A stretch of DNA of 64,000 nt from Anastrepha obliqua (taxonomy: Eukaryota; Arthropoda; Insecta; Diptera; Tephritidae). The stretch lies in assembly GCF_027943255.1 (NCBI RefSeq), contig NC_072892.1, positions 17,569,792 through 17,633,791 on the forward strand, given 5' to 3'. The translations under genes and the position numbers were made by a program. Below, in pieces: positions 48,320-59,200 of this stretch; within the stretch, counting starts at the first letter, position 1, and each line of letters opens with the position of its first letter. The notes below the pieces were generated by a model. That model was not told the DNA's origin. It did not search any database and saw only the letters and a program-made list of their open reading frames with translations.

Positions 48320-48788
48320 GTTTATTTATATAAATTCAATCTGATAGAAAAATATAACTTAAATTTTAACTTTATCAAATATACCAATTGTTATACCCGT
48401 GCATTTATGCCCAAGGGTATTATAATTTTGTTCACATAACGGTTGCAAGTAACAGAAGGCCTCTTCTATTTGCCATTCTATGATCGATTAACTTGTCGAA
48501 AAATTTGTTAGTGTTAGATATAAGGCCTCTTCTTTTCGGCAAGCGTTAGCAAGTGAGGAATAGATGAAGCAACTGGTATAAATAAGCAACGCGGGAAGAG
48601 AGCTGCCATTAATTGCACGTGTTTATAAGGCAGTGAGTTTTACCAGTTTAATGAGGTATAGCCATACTCGCATGCGGCGAATCTTACTTGATAAATTGTT
48701 TGTTGCTTTCTCATGCAAATAATTCGCCAAGTTAATCGAGCATAGAGATAGTGAGCGGGGAAGTGGCGAATAGAAAAGGGCCTATAGA
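48320..48788. other. EcKinase-like gene upstream region
   Basis: 5' flank of the minus-strand kinase gene. Two related words, AGGCCTCTTCT, lie at 48459 and 48523. No promoter element was recognised with confidence. Confidence 0.3.
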
Positions 48789-48790
48789 TA

Positions 48791-49939
48791 CAGTCGACTC
48801 TCGTTAATTCGAAATTCGATGGAATCTTAAAATATTACGAATTATCGAGTGTTTGAAATATTAAATGGGAAGAAATGAGAGAAAATAAATAAAACTTATT
48901 TATCAATTGTTTTTATTTAACTGTTAATGTTTTACATATTCATAATCTGAATTAATTAATCTTTGAAAAGAACTCATTTATACGAGTTTGTTTCGAAGCA
49001 CATTGCTCAGACTTTTCAATAATTTTTTAAGGAGACAAAAGCTTTGTAAGTTATCGAATGAGGCTCTTGCTGCCTTAACTGACACCTCTGCCAAAGGTAC
49101 TGATGTATCGTCTTCATCTTCATCGTTGCTCTTTTCATTCGTATCTGTGCAGATAAAATTTTGCCACCGGTTAGTGATCCTTAGAGACAGCAACATCTTC
49201 ATTCACTTGAACATAGTCAGAAAAACTCACACCATTGATGTCAACTACTGGTACCATTCATTGAGTGGACGCGAACTCTTTTGCTTTTTCCTTTAACAAA
49301 GTTCCGCTAATAGATACTTTTTCTCCTCTACACTGTCTAAGCCAAATGACCAGGCTTTCTTCCAAACGAGGAAATTCACCTTTAGTTGTTCTTTTCCGTA
49401 CTCCAGTAGTTTAATCAACAGTAACTTTCTCCTTGTTCTTTATTATGGTTGAGAGAGTACTGAGAGGAATCTTGAATTCTTTTGCAACATCGCTTTTCTT
49501 CTCACCTCCTTCTACTTTTCCAATTAATTTCTTCTTTTCAGCAATCGTCAAACATTTATACTTTTTAAGGCTCATATTTAATACAAATTTTTAATCTGTA
49601 TACCAACGAAGCGATTCGTGCGGAAGCGTGCGCCAAAATGTGTCTATGTTTTATGCGTAACTCGCAACCATGCACAGTAAAGGTATTTTCAGGGGAATCC
49701 CAAAATTCAAAGTTCTTACCAACACACCAAGAAACTTTGCAAATTTGAATTGTCGAGGGTTTAACCATATGAGTTTGAATTACCGCGACGTACCAATGAT
49801 TTTTTCGTTCGAATTACCGAGTGCATAAAAATGTATGGACATATTTCGAAATATAAAAGATTTTGTAGGGGACTCGTGATAACTTTGAATTAATGAGAAG
49901 TTCGAGATATCGCAGGTTTGAATTAACGAGAGTCGACTG
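48791..49939. mobile_element. Second deleted pogo/Tigger-like element, TA-flanked
   Basis: TA at 48789-48790 and 49940-49941. Inverted ends both begin CAGTCGACTCTCGTTAATTC, followed by GAA/AAA differences. Subterminal GAATTA-type words recur at each side. 1149 bp long, with the transposase reduced to its two ends. A different family from 17344-18774 since the ends differ (GACTCTCGTTAA against GAACTTCGATAA). Confidence 0.88.
48978..49575 (-). pseudogene. pogo/Tigger-like transposase, DDE core deleted
   Basis: Start at 49575: MSLKKYKCLTIAEKKKLIGK VEGGEKKSDVAKEFKIPLST LSTIIKNKEKV is the first CENP-B type HTH. After an in-frame stop, the second HTH follows (FPRLEESLVIWLRQCRGEKV SISGTLLKEKAKEFA). 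The frame then jumps to the acidic C-terminal tail (GVSFSDYVQVNEDVAVS; LLKKLLKSLSNVLRNKLV) and ends at 48978. The whole catalytic domain is absent, but both DNA-binding helices sets are readable apart from one stop between them. Confidence 0.8.
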
Positions 49940-50147
49940 TATGTATATGTATCAAAACCGAATTTAGCCTTACTTGTTTTTATTAAATTTAAATAGATAT
50001 GAACACCTTATTTAACTTAATCCTTCCTTATCTCCGCCATTTTTTACTTAGAAAAACTAAAAAAAATAACAGTATTGCATTACTAATTATCGCATATGTA
50101 TATGTAACTTAAGCCCTGACCGATAGGGGCTTCCAAAAAATTAAAGT

Positions 50148-50570
50148 TGCGGTGAACCAACTGTTCACCGATAACATAAAAAACGCGATTTCAATTGTTC
50201 ACATATAATTTTTATTCCGCACTAGTTGCGGTTCTGATTCTAACTGAACTTTACAAAATATAATTCTTATCAACTAACTTCTTAATCTAAGCTAATTCGC
50301 CAACGTTGCAGTTCCCACCACTTGCTGGTATTTCGCAATCGTTGGGTTGCGCGTGTTGGCCAATATGCTGGCCTTGCAATTCCCAAGCATTGGATAATGC
50401 AATTGATCGTTTGCGCGTGTGTCGCGTCAGCGAAAGTTCTTGTGTGAACTTTAATTGGAGCAATGAACTCACGTGTAGTGCAATGTGATCACAGGGTGCG
50501 ACGTTGGGAAGTATAGTGGCAACATAACTTGTATAATCATTATAATTATTATCGCGCCCACATTATAACA
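50148..50570 (-). repeat. Candidate solo LTR
   Basis: On the minus strand the stretch begins TGTTATAATGTGGGCGCGAT and ends GGTTCACCGCA, fitting TG...CA termini, with a polyadenylation-like GGAATAAAAATT about 75 bp before the end and higher GC content than the flanks. About 420 bp. No internal retrotransposon domain is next to it, and I could not find a clean target duplication (AAAGT against GTAGA), so this remains a proposal. Confidence 0.4.
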
Positions 50571-52689
50571 GTAGATAATTTAGCAGTAATATGTGCTATT
50601 TAAAACTAAATGGAAATTATTACTGGAAAAAAATTACAAATTAATAATAACTTTCTTCATATTCTTATCATCTAATTTTTAATATGATTGGGTATATTGA
50701 AAAGTTATGTGTCTACGCATTTTGTGCATTAACCAATTATAACAGATCACGTAAGAGGAGCGGCCATTTCGAAGTTAGAAAAAAATGCATGCGCTTCTAT
50801 GCTCTATTACACTTTAGAGTTGGCTTGTTTACTTTTTGTTGAGGGAGAATTACAAATTATTTGTTTGAAACAAAATAATTTTTATCTAAAATTAAGAAGC
50901 GATTTATGTGAAATCTATTCAGATCAGCCAGATAGATATACCTAACCTCAAATTAAGAATAATCTAAGCGCTTCCTAAAATTGTAGTTCTTTTCTTCTAC
51001 ACAATTTTCCTCCATAGAAAAATCAAAGGTAAAAATGTTTCTTTAAATAATGTAAAATTTAAATACAAGCAGGTTAAAAACAAAGTGGAATAAGTATTCG
51101 ACTGGCACACCAAAAACTGAAGTGTTGCTGAAAAACCTTCAACATCCATTTCTCGACGGTCTCAACACATTCATGACGGGCTCATGGCGTACATTTAAAT
51201 GATGCAATTTTTCACATTTAATTGTTAAGAGCCGTATTTTTAATTAAAGTAGTGAAACGTGAAAGAACCTAAATTTTTGCATGCTTTATTTCAAAACAAC
51301 ATCTGGGCGCGTCCTTTGATAGTAAGGTCAACGAAATTTTCGTTCAATTAAAACTGTTTTGAATAGCGAAGAAGAAATAAAACAGAAATAATAACGAGAA
51401 AGAAAACAATCAAATGCGTCAAAAAATCAAAAGCTAAAAATCCAACTTACATATCATTATTTCAAGGGTTGTACTTGCAATCAATCAAAAGAGAAACTAT
51501 AAGACATCAGAGTATTTAAATAAGAAACAAAATGTTATTCATTATCACAATTAAAATGTAAATATCAAGAAAAGTATAATTTTGAAAAATAAAATCATAT
51601 TAAATCGAATAACAAATTTAAAGATTAGTGTTTTTAATTTTTGTGTAATATTTGAATTCATAGTAAAATAATTTTCATTAGTTACTTTACTATTATGCTG
51701 CTAGAAAAATATAGATGAGTTAAAAATAAATCTGTTACTTTACCTATTTCTTGTTACAGTATGTATGCTACCAGCCTGTAACTGGCTATCACCTTTTCTT
51801 TATCGAATACGAAATCTGCTATATAGAATATGGAAATTCTCGTAGTTACAAATAAAAATAATTTATAATATATGTATATCAATACGTACATATGTGTGTA
51901 CATGTATGCACCATTTCGAGAGAGCAGAAAAGTTACGGCTCAGCGAACGCGTATGCTTAGCACACCGAATGACTGACCTACCGATATACATACATAGGTA
52001 GAGTTACTCATTCCAACTGTAATATCGCACATTCAATTTAAGCAATAATGAGCTTTAATGTACGCGTATATACATATTTATATACATAAGTGCATATCTG
52101 AGGACTTTTGACAAAAGAAAAATGTTTGATTTAACAGGTTTTGCTTTCAGATCCATACATTTTGATTTTAATTTCTATATTTCAGTTAAATTTTTATTGA
52201 ATTAAAGGTCGACTGTGCAGAGAATTAGTGCTATACAGATAATAGGTCCTTAGTCGAGGTAAGTTATTTAACGGAATCCCAAATGTATGCACACATACTC
52301 GTATGGTATGTGTGTATATGAAAATTTAAAAATTTTACGTTTGAGAATAGCATAATCACATTTTCCGCTCCCTGAGTAACGCAGTACGACAATTAACAGG
52401 ACGACTTGGGGTTATATCCGGCTTTGGACTGCCACTTCAAAATTTTCTGAAAGCTGTGTGAAAATTAAATAAAACAGGCACGATGGCTAAATTCAGATAT
52501 GTACTTATAGTTTTAGTAACGGAGGAAAATTAAATTTTTAGCATTTTACGGTACGCGTTAAAAGACGGAGCTATTCGTCCTGTCCAGCGGCGCGCGTAGC
52601 TACTAAACCAACCACCAAGTTGCAACTTTAAGGAATAATAATAAGCACATTGAAATTAATGACTGTAAAAACCAAATATCAAACAAATA
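50571..52689. other. Non-coding stretch
   Basis: No gene supported. At 52400-52450 lies a scrap related to the hairpin-rich retroposon (ATATCCGGCTTTGGACTGCC). Confidence 0.35.
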
Positions 52690-52984
52690 TTCGGCCTCCG
52701 TAGCCGAATTTGTTGATACGTGACTACCATTTGGAGTTCAGAGAGAACGTTGGTTCGAATGTCGGTGAAAAACCAAAATGAAGAAAAAGTTTTTTCTAAT
52801 AACGGTTGCACCTCGGCGTGAAATGGCAAACCTCCGAGTGTATTTCTGCAATGAAAAAGCTTCTGATAAAAAACCATTTGCCGTTCGGAATCGGCTTGAA
52901 ACTGTAGGTCCCTCCATTTGTGGAACAACTTCAAGACACACGCCACAAATAGGAGGAGGAGGGTGGCGCGTACACCCCTTCTGG
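52690..52984 (+). mobile_element. tRNA-derived SINE copy 3
   Basis: Most complete copy. A-box region CCTCCGTAGCCGAATTTG, TACGTGACTACCATTTGG, and a near-perfect B box in GTTGGTTCGAATGTCGGTG at about 52748. Then a tRNA-unrelated body with CTAATAACGGTTGCACCTCG, GGCAAACCTCCGAGTGTATT and GGTCCCTCCATTTGTGG, ending GGAGGAGG and GCGCGTACACCCCTTCTGGG. A- and B-box spacing of about 45 bp is tRNA-like, so an RNA polymerase III origin is likely. Confidence 0.8.
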
Positions 52985-53092
52985 GAGTTTGGCCGAGGTA
53001 TTTGTGGCGTGCGTTTGGAAGTTTTTTCACAAATGGAGAGACCTACAGTTTCAAAACGACTCCGAACGGCAAATGGTTTTTTATGTGAAGCT
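52858..53092. repeat. SINE foldback, 93-bp arms
   Basis: The arms 52858-52950 and 53000-53092 are inverted copies of the SINE body at roughly 90% identity, for example GGCAAATGG(T) near 53070 against CCATTTGCC near 52874. A 49-bp spacer separates them. The right arm is a 5'- and 3'-incomplete SINE in reverse. Confidence 0.85.
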
Positions 53093-53099
53093 CTTAATA

Positions 53100-53977
53100 T
53101 AATATTTAGGTATAATATAATAATATAATTATTTTATAATATAATAATACAATTATTTTATGTTTTTCATACTACACTTTAAAGTTTCGTTTTCATAATC
53201 ACCCTTATCATGAGTTTCACTTTCGCCCTCACTCTCCATTTTTCACTTAATATAGATTTCACTTCGAAATTTTTCTCTTTCGTAGATAAATTCCCTTAAA
53301 GGAATCACAAATTTCGGCCGAAAATAGTATGAATTTTCACTAAGATTTTTCAGTTAGTTTTGAAAGGCGAACAGCACAATTTCAACGTGTTAATAATTAT
53401 GTTAAAAAATTATTGCAATTGAAACGATTTAAATTTTTTCTTTTTTTCAAAATCGTTAATAAATCCACTATAATTAATAATTTTTAACTTTTCATGTAGG
53501 TATCAGAGTTGATATTCGTATGTTCTAATAATTTAAAGTAAAATTTATTTTGGAGGAAATTCTCAATACATATTTTCCTTTCGGACGAATGGAAAAATCT
53601 CTCGTGAAATGTTTGATGTGACTGAATAATTACCTTGATTTTGAACAGCTTAGCGCCATTTTTTTAAATAATCATAGTTCCTTGCTGAGCTAAAAATATC
53701 TCATATAAAACTAAATATTATTTTCAAAAGTGTCAATAACTTCGAAGCAGCACTTGCATTTCGCTTACTTATTGAGGAAGTCTTGTCCATGTGAGAACTG
53801 TTTTAAAACCAACTTCACTCGTATCGAAAAGTGTTGCCAATTGGAAAAAGTAGAACGGAAACTCTTTACTTGATCCTATTTTTAATAACTTAATAACTTT
53901 AAAGGCATTACTAGAATGGGCCTGCTCAAAAAGTAAGGCTATATTACTGAAATCACAGATCACCAATCATGTACACA
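53100..53977. other. Non-coding stretch
   Basis: No gene supported. Begins with an AT-only ATAATATAATT tract (53093-53160). Confidence 0.35.
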
Positions 53978-54460
53978 CAGGGTCCGGCCCCAAGTGTAAC
54001 CAATTAAAAACGCCATACATTTAGTCGTTTTCACGACAGTCGGTTCTACGTTACCGAAACGACCCGGATTTATATCTGGCCAAGGACTGTCACTTCAGCA
54101 GCATTCCCCGTATGTAAGTATGGGGAATGTTTATGATGCTACAACAACAACAACAGCCATACATTTAGTTTGGAAATTTATTCAATTTAAAGTAATAAAT
54201 GTGTGAAAATAATACCTAATAAAGAATTAATTTACTTTCGCTCGATATTCCAGTCAAATTTAATGCTATCACACTATTACGTTTGAAATCCATTACCGAT
54301 TTTATTTTTTCGCTTTTACTCTCGGCAAAATGCTTCCGCGCTCTTTTAAACAATGCTCTAGAGTCTAGACTATTATTTAGCCAACTCACAGACAGCTGAT
54401 GATCATGCACCAGCTGCGCGAGCGGTCTGAAGTTGGTTACACTTTGAGTGCCGGACCCTG
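53978..54460. mobile_element. MITE, 483 bp, CAGGGTCCGGC ends
   Basis: The left end 53978-54002 and the right end 54434-54460 are inverted: CAGGGTCCGGCCCCAAGTG and, reversed, CAGGGTCCGGCACTCAAAG, both leading to GTGTAACCA. CAGGG starts are common in hAT elements. The flanking 8-mers TGTACACA and TACATACA are only partly alike. The interior was later hit by the short retroposon at 54025-54155. No transposase. Confidence 0.75.
54025..54155 (+). mobile_element. Short hairpin-rich (ACA)n-tailed retroposon, 131 bp
   Basis: Exactly bracketed by GCCATACATTTAG at 54012-54024 and 54156-54168. It starts TCGTTTTCACGACAGTCGGT, ends in ACAACAACAACAACA, and contains two inverted pairs: CCGGATTTATATCTGG and CATTCCCCGTATG with TATGGGGAATG; the latter is extended by AGCAGCA below against TGATGCT. 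A simple-repeat tail plus a 13-bp duplication indicates RNA-mediated insertion, as in a SINE. Related copies or scraps lie at 16255, 21962, 25772 and 52400. Confidence 0.85.
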
Positions 54461-56050
54461 TACATACATAAGTTAATACCAGTAAAGTGTGCAACTAAAC
54501 TGAGTACACCATAACTACAAATTGCAATTTTAATTAAATCTTGAAAATCTTTGAAATCAAATATGTATTATAAAATTCTCACAATTTTAGTTACAGGCTA
54601 ATTCTTCACTGAACAAAAAAAAAAAATGTGGACGGAGCCAGTATCATTACACCATAATTTATTTTACATATTTCGTTTTTTAATGCGTGCGTTCATCGCC
54701 TCGTTCAAATAGATAAAACACTATCAGTGGCGCCGTTCGAAAATTACGCTGATGACAACGACGGAATAATGGAATAATAAATGGAGTCATGAAATTAGTT
54801 TTCACTTATAATTTATAGTATTAACAAACATTTATACGCATACAAAATATGTAAGAATGTGCTTACAATGTTTTGTGTCTAAAACACTTGTTCCACTCTC
54901 TTCACAGCAACAAATAAAATATTGAAACTAAATAGAGAGTGGTTGAAGAATTAAAACACTGTGCTTTTGTATTACCACTTTACCGCAATGTTAGCCCTGT
55001 TTACTTGACTGTGACTCAATTGATACTGATTGAAACAAACACAACATTACTTTGGCAGTTTTTACAAAAGGTTTAACCGTATTAGCAATGCCGCCGGTCT
55101 GGTGCTTTCCGCCATACTGATAATAATCATGGCTAGTAGCGTCCAGGTGATGAATGTTTCACATATTGTTGCATATATAAAGTTCTTTCATTCATGGTGG
55201 CGGACGGTACGGGCAGGATTTAGACCTATTAAGGAACAGAAATATATTATAAAATTTATGTTCCAAAACAACTCACATTTTGCACCAAATCGTATTTAAC
55301 GTATTAAATACATATTTAAAATATATTTTTGATAAAAAATAGTTTACTATTGGCATACGTATGGGCTTAACTTTTGGTGTAAAAAGTGTTTTCTTTGTTT
55401 TTTGTCATAATTTTATATATATATCTTTGAGATAATGAGATTTGAGGTAAAGTAAAATCGATCTTGAATTTTAAGAAATTAGCTTACATGTTAACGAACA
55501 GAAATGTTTTCAATTAATCTAAGATGCAGTTAATAGTTCATATTCGTATAATTAAAATATTTACTTAATTTATAGTCGGTATATTTCCTGTTACTTTATC
55601 CAAACATTAATTATAAATAATAAAAAAAAATTAAGAAATAAAAATTAAAAAAAAAAAATTAAAATAATAATAAAAAAAAAAAAAATTAAAAAAAATAAAA
55701 TAAAAATTAAAAAAAAAAATAATAAATAACATAACTAATCAATACACATTTAAAGAAAGCATTAAATTTTTTATCACAAGTTACGAGTATTAAGGGTATT
55801 TCGAGCGAGCGCTGAATTCGGAAATTACATTTATATTGTTTTTGTAAAATTTTTCGAATACCGAATTCATTAATACGGTATATCGAGATGGCAAGCTTGA
55901 TAAAGTAGCAAGGTAGGAGTGATAAAGTACAAGATTGTGCTATCGCAGCACGTGACGTCAGTGCAGAAACAAAACAAACGAAAAAAGAGAAAAAATAAAC
56001 GAAAGCAGGGAAAAAGCTGCCATTGAAGATTTTATTATCATTGTTTAATT
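54461..56050. other. Non-coding stretch with A-rich low complexity
   Basis: No gene supported. 55620-55730 is an (A/T)-only tract of AAATTA and AATAAAA words. A CACGTG E-box overlapping TGACGTCA lies at 55949-55960, close upstream of nothing recognised. Confidence 0.4.
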
Positions 56051-56051
56051 A

Positions 56052-56322
56052 ACAGCGGCCGCCGTAGCCGAATGAACTCGTGCGTTACTACCATTCGGAA
56101 GTGTGATAGAAAAAGCCTTTTCTAATAGGGGTCGCCCCTCGGCAGGCAATGGCAAACCTCCGAGTGTATTTCTGCCATAAAAAAAGCTTCTCATAAAAAA
56201 CCATTTGCCATTTGGTGGCGGCTTAAAACTGTACGTCCCTCCATTTGTGAAACTACTTCAAAACGCACGCCACAAATAGGAGGAGGGGCTCGACCAAACA
56301 CCTAGAGAAGTGTACGCGCCAA
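56052..56322 (+). mobile_element. tRNA-derived SINE copy 4
   Basis: Begins GCGGCCGCCGTAGCCGAATG, with the A-box TAGCCGAATGA, then TGCGTTACTACCATTCGG. The B-box part is deleted. The body follows: CTAATAGGGGTCGCCCCTCG, GGCAAACCTCCGAGTGTATT, GTACGTCCCTCCATTTGTG, and the end GTGTACGCGCCAATTAT. It lies about 1.1 kb upstream of RNPS1 coding sequence. Confidence 0.8.
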
Positions 56323-57388
56323 TTATTTATTTTACTTTTTTTATTTAAAAATCAAAATATTCACTAATTAGTTTATTGGTAATTTGAATATTGCGCACAA
56401 TGGTTTGCTTATTTTCTGTTCTTTTCTTTTCCGAAAGTACAAAATGATCTGTCAAAAACAAAAAAAAAAATGGTTTATTTTGACATATTTGTGGGTTTTT
56501 GTTTGCTCTGAATAAATAAATTAAATTCATTTATCACGTTTGAAAATCGCGCGATTCGAAGCTTTAAAGCGCTTCAAACGCGTAAGGAAAAATTGCCATT
56601 TAGCTACCACGTAAGGAACGCAGAAGGTGACACTTTCCGAAAACCACTATTTTATTTTCGGCGAATTTGGCAATTGAGTGTCATCAGTAAAGAAATTAAA
56701 CACATTTTTGTGGGAAAATGCATTGACGTGCAGATGCGCATGTGTATGTATTCTTGACTTATCCTGTATTTTTGGCTTTCCACTCACTGCCATTCTACAC
56801 TTCCTTTTTTATTTTGTTTATTTTTTGTACTGACATTACGGTTCTAGGAAGACGCATCTGGCATTCTATTATACTTGCCATTTAGCCATAGTTGCCGGCT
56901 TGGGGCTTTAAGCACTATATTTAGTGATTTTTGAAAATTAAAACACAAAAAAATGGTTTAGTGCCTTGTGCCCTTTCATTGTGTTTTTCCTTTACATGCA
57001 AACAAAAAAGGATTATTTCACTATATATTTACAAACAAGTAATTTCTCTTCTTTTTGTTTATTTGTTTTAATAATTTCACGTATTGCGGTCAACCGATTG
57101 CCAAATACGTGAAAGTAGCATCTTTCAGTAAGCGCCACCTTTAGTATTCGATATACCGTGTGTAGTTGGATAAAATTATAAAAATTCTATTGATGAAAGA
57201 CACCTGGCAATGCCACAGCACGTGTTCGAAACCGAGGCTACAGTTGTCTCTTTTCTACTCATACCGGTTACAGAAAACGTCAAACAAACGCGAAATTGTG
57301 GCCATTTTAATGAAAATTTTCGTCTGTTTCGTGCTTCTTAAAATAATTGACAATATTAATAAAAACAATTAGTTGAACAGACATAAAT
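56323..57388. other. Presumed promoter and 5' UTR region of RNPS1
   Basis: No coding sequence. The first, non-coding exon of RNPS1 must lie here and end at 57390 if the splice model is right. I saw no convincing TATA box or initiator. Confidence 0.3.
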
Positions 57389-58730
57389 ATGTAAGTACAA
57401 CAGATAATTTTATCCGTATTTGTTAGAAGTAAAGAAAAAATGATTAATTTATAACGTTCGTATGATATAAACAGGGCTCATGAACGCTCGCCGACTGCTG
57501 AGGCGGAAAAAGATGGGAAGGAAGGCAAAGAATCATCGGCAAAAGACGTGAAGCCAAAAGTAAGCTCGTCGTCAAATTCGAACCGTGGCCGAGAACGTGA
57601 TCGTAGAAGACGTGGTTCCGCGTCCTCCAGCAGCGATAGCAGTGGCAGGTGAGTGTTTTATGCAAACATATATTTTTTATATTACTAATTTGTTTACTTG
57701 CAGTTCGTCAGATAGCAGTTCGTCACGGAGTAGTTCAGGATCTGGATCACGTTCTAGTTCGTCTAGCTCCAGTGGCTCATCTTCTTCGTCTTCATCATCT
57801 TCAAGCGATTCTGATCGCAGTGCAAACAATCGACGCCGTGGTGCTGGAGGCAACTCTACCACAGCGCGTAAAAGTGGGTCGCGCTCGCCGCGTCGCTCAA
57901 AATCACCTCGTGCCACTAGCAAGGTACGTAAGGCCAATTCACGCTCCAAAGATCGTGAGCGTGAACGCGACCGTGATCGCAATGAGCGCGATCGTGATAG
58001 AGACAGAGAGCGTAATGAGCGTGACCGTCGGCGATCACGTACCCGCTCACGATCCAAGGAACGTGATCGTGCACGCCGCACATCGAACGAGCGTGGTGGT
58101 GGTGTTGGCGGCGGCGGCGGCGGAGAAGCAACAAATGCCAAACGGGAACGTTCGAAAGAACGTGATCGCGATCGGCGGACCCGGTCACGCTCGGGATCAC
58201 GATCCCCGCGTCGCAGAGGACGAAGTTCAGGCAGCCCGCAGGCAAAACGACGTGATCGCACCCGCTCGCGGTCGGTCACTCCGAAGCCTACACGCATTCA
58301 TGTTGGCAGATTAACGCGCAACGTGACCAAAGAGCATGTAGTAGAAATTTTCAGTTGCTTTGGGGAGGTCAAAAACGTCGAGTTCCCCACGGATCGCTAT
58401 CACCCTTCCTTTGGACGCGGCATTGCATATGTTGAGTATGGTACACCCGAGGAGTGCGAAGCGGCTATGAAGCAAATGGATGGCGGCCAAATTGACGGAC
58501 AAGAAGTTACTGTATCACCGGTACTAACACCTAAAATACGTCCACCTGCCAGACGTCCCTCACCCATAATGCGACGTCCGGCTGGTCGCTGGCGTTCACC
58601 GCCGATGTTCAACAGATTCAATAATCGTGGAAGGCGGTCACCTCCCCGTGGAAGACGTTCACCACGCCGTCGATCTCGTTCCCCTATTCGTCGGCGTCGA
58701 CGTAGCAATAGCTCGGACAGTTCACGTTAA
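57389..58730 (+). CDS. RNPS1: RNPS1: SR-rich RNA-binding exon-junction protein, 400 aa
   Basis: RNPS1 is a nuclear splicing regulator of the ASAP/PSAP complexes and the periphery of the exon junction complex. Coding exons: 57389-57390 (AT only), 57475-57648 and 57704-58730; introns GTAAGT..ACAG and GTGAGT..GCAG. The N-terminal half is Ser/Arg-rich (poly-Ser, RERDRDRN repeats, SRSP motifs). One RRM spans about residues 256-333 with RNP2 IHVGRL, RNP1-like RGIAYVEY and the family's NVTKEHVVEIF and MDGGQIDGQEVTV. The Arg/Pro/Ser tail (RRPSPIMRRP, RRRSRSPIRRR) is typical. The first in-frame codon appears only when AT at 57389-57390 is spliced to G at 57475; the unspliced ATG at 57480 is out of frame. 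An AATAAA at 59156-59161 probably ends the transcript. Confidence 0.9.
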
Positions 58731-59155
58731 CTATGATTGGCAACAATATGACAGAAAAGCGACCAATGAAAGTTTTAAAGAAAATACTAAACAGCAAATC
58801 GAGATAAATCCATTACTTGATTATATCTTGTTCTACTTTTTATTTAAGTTTAGTTACTTTGTATTTTAGACCTAATGATAATACAAATATTGAAATCACG
58901 TACATGCGAAATTGTGGTATTCAGCTTTGAATTTCAAGAATACATGCAAACAATTTTCTTAAACATTAAAAATTATATCAGATTTCCACCTGCAACGTTA
59001 ATAACTTAAGGCGCTTTTAAAAATGAAGTTAATGCAGGAAATGGAAAATTGCTGCTATATACCATTTGTAAATGCATAAGTCGTTTCTTAAAAAGTACAT
59101 CAGATTTATGTATATAGTAGACCAGGAGTTAAAACTTTGATTAAAAACTTATTTA

Positions 59156-59161
59156 AATAAA
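59156..59161 (+). terminator. Poly(A) signal, probable RNPS1
   Basis: AATAAA 426 bp after the RNPS1 stop and only 40 bp before the TRMT44 stop on the other strand, so the two 3' ends are likely to overlap or nearly touch. Confidence 0.5.
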
Positions 59162-59200
59162 ATTGTACCTTCTACTTTCTTATTTAGTACACAAAACTGC

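Noticed and set aside
54216..54494. 92-codon minus-strand frame over the CAGGG-ended MITE
   Set aside because: Crosses the element end into flanking DNA, so it is not a conserved unit.
55949..55960. CACGTG E-box overlapping TGACGTCA
   Set aside because: Exact consensus words but no gene start nearby; short motifs of this kind arise by chance in 64 kb.
57677..58297. 206-codon minus-strand frame opposite RNPS1
   Set aside because: Mirror of the Ser/Arg-rich codons; the plus-strand frame has the RRM and family tail.
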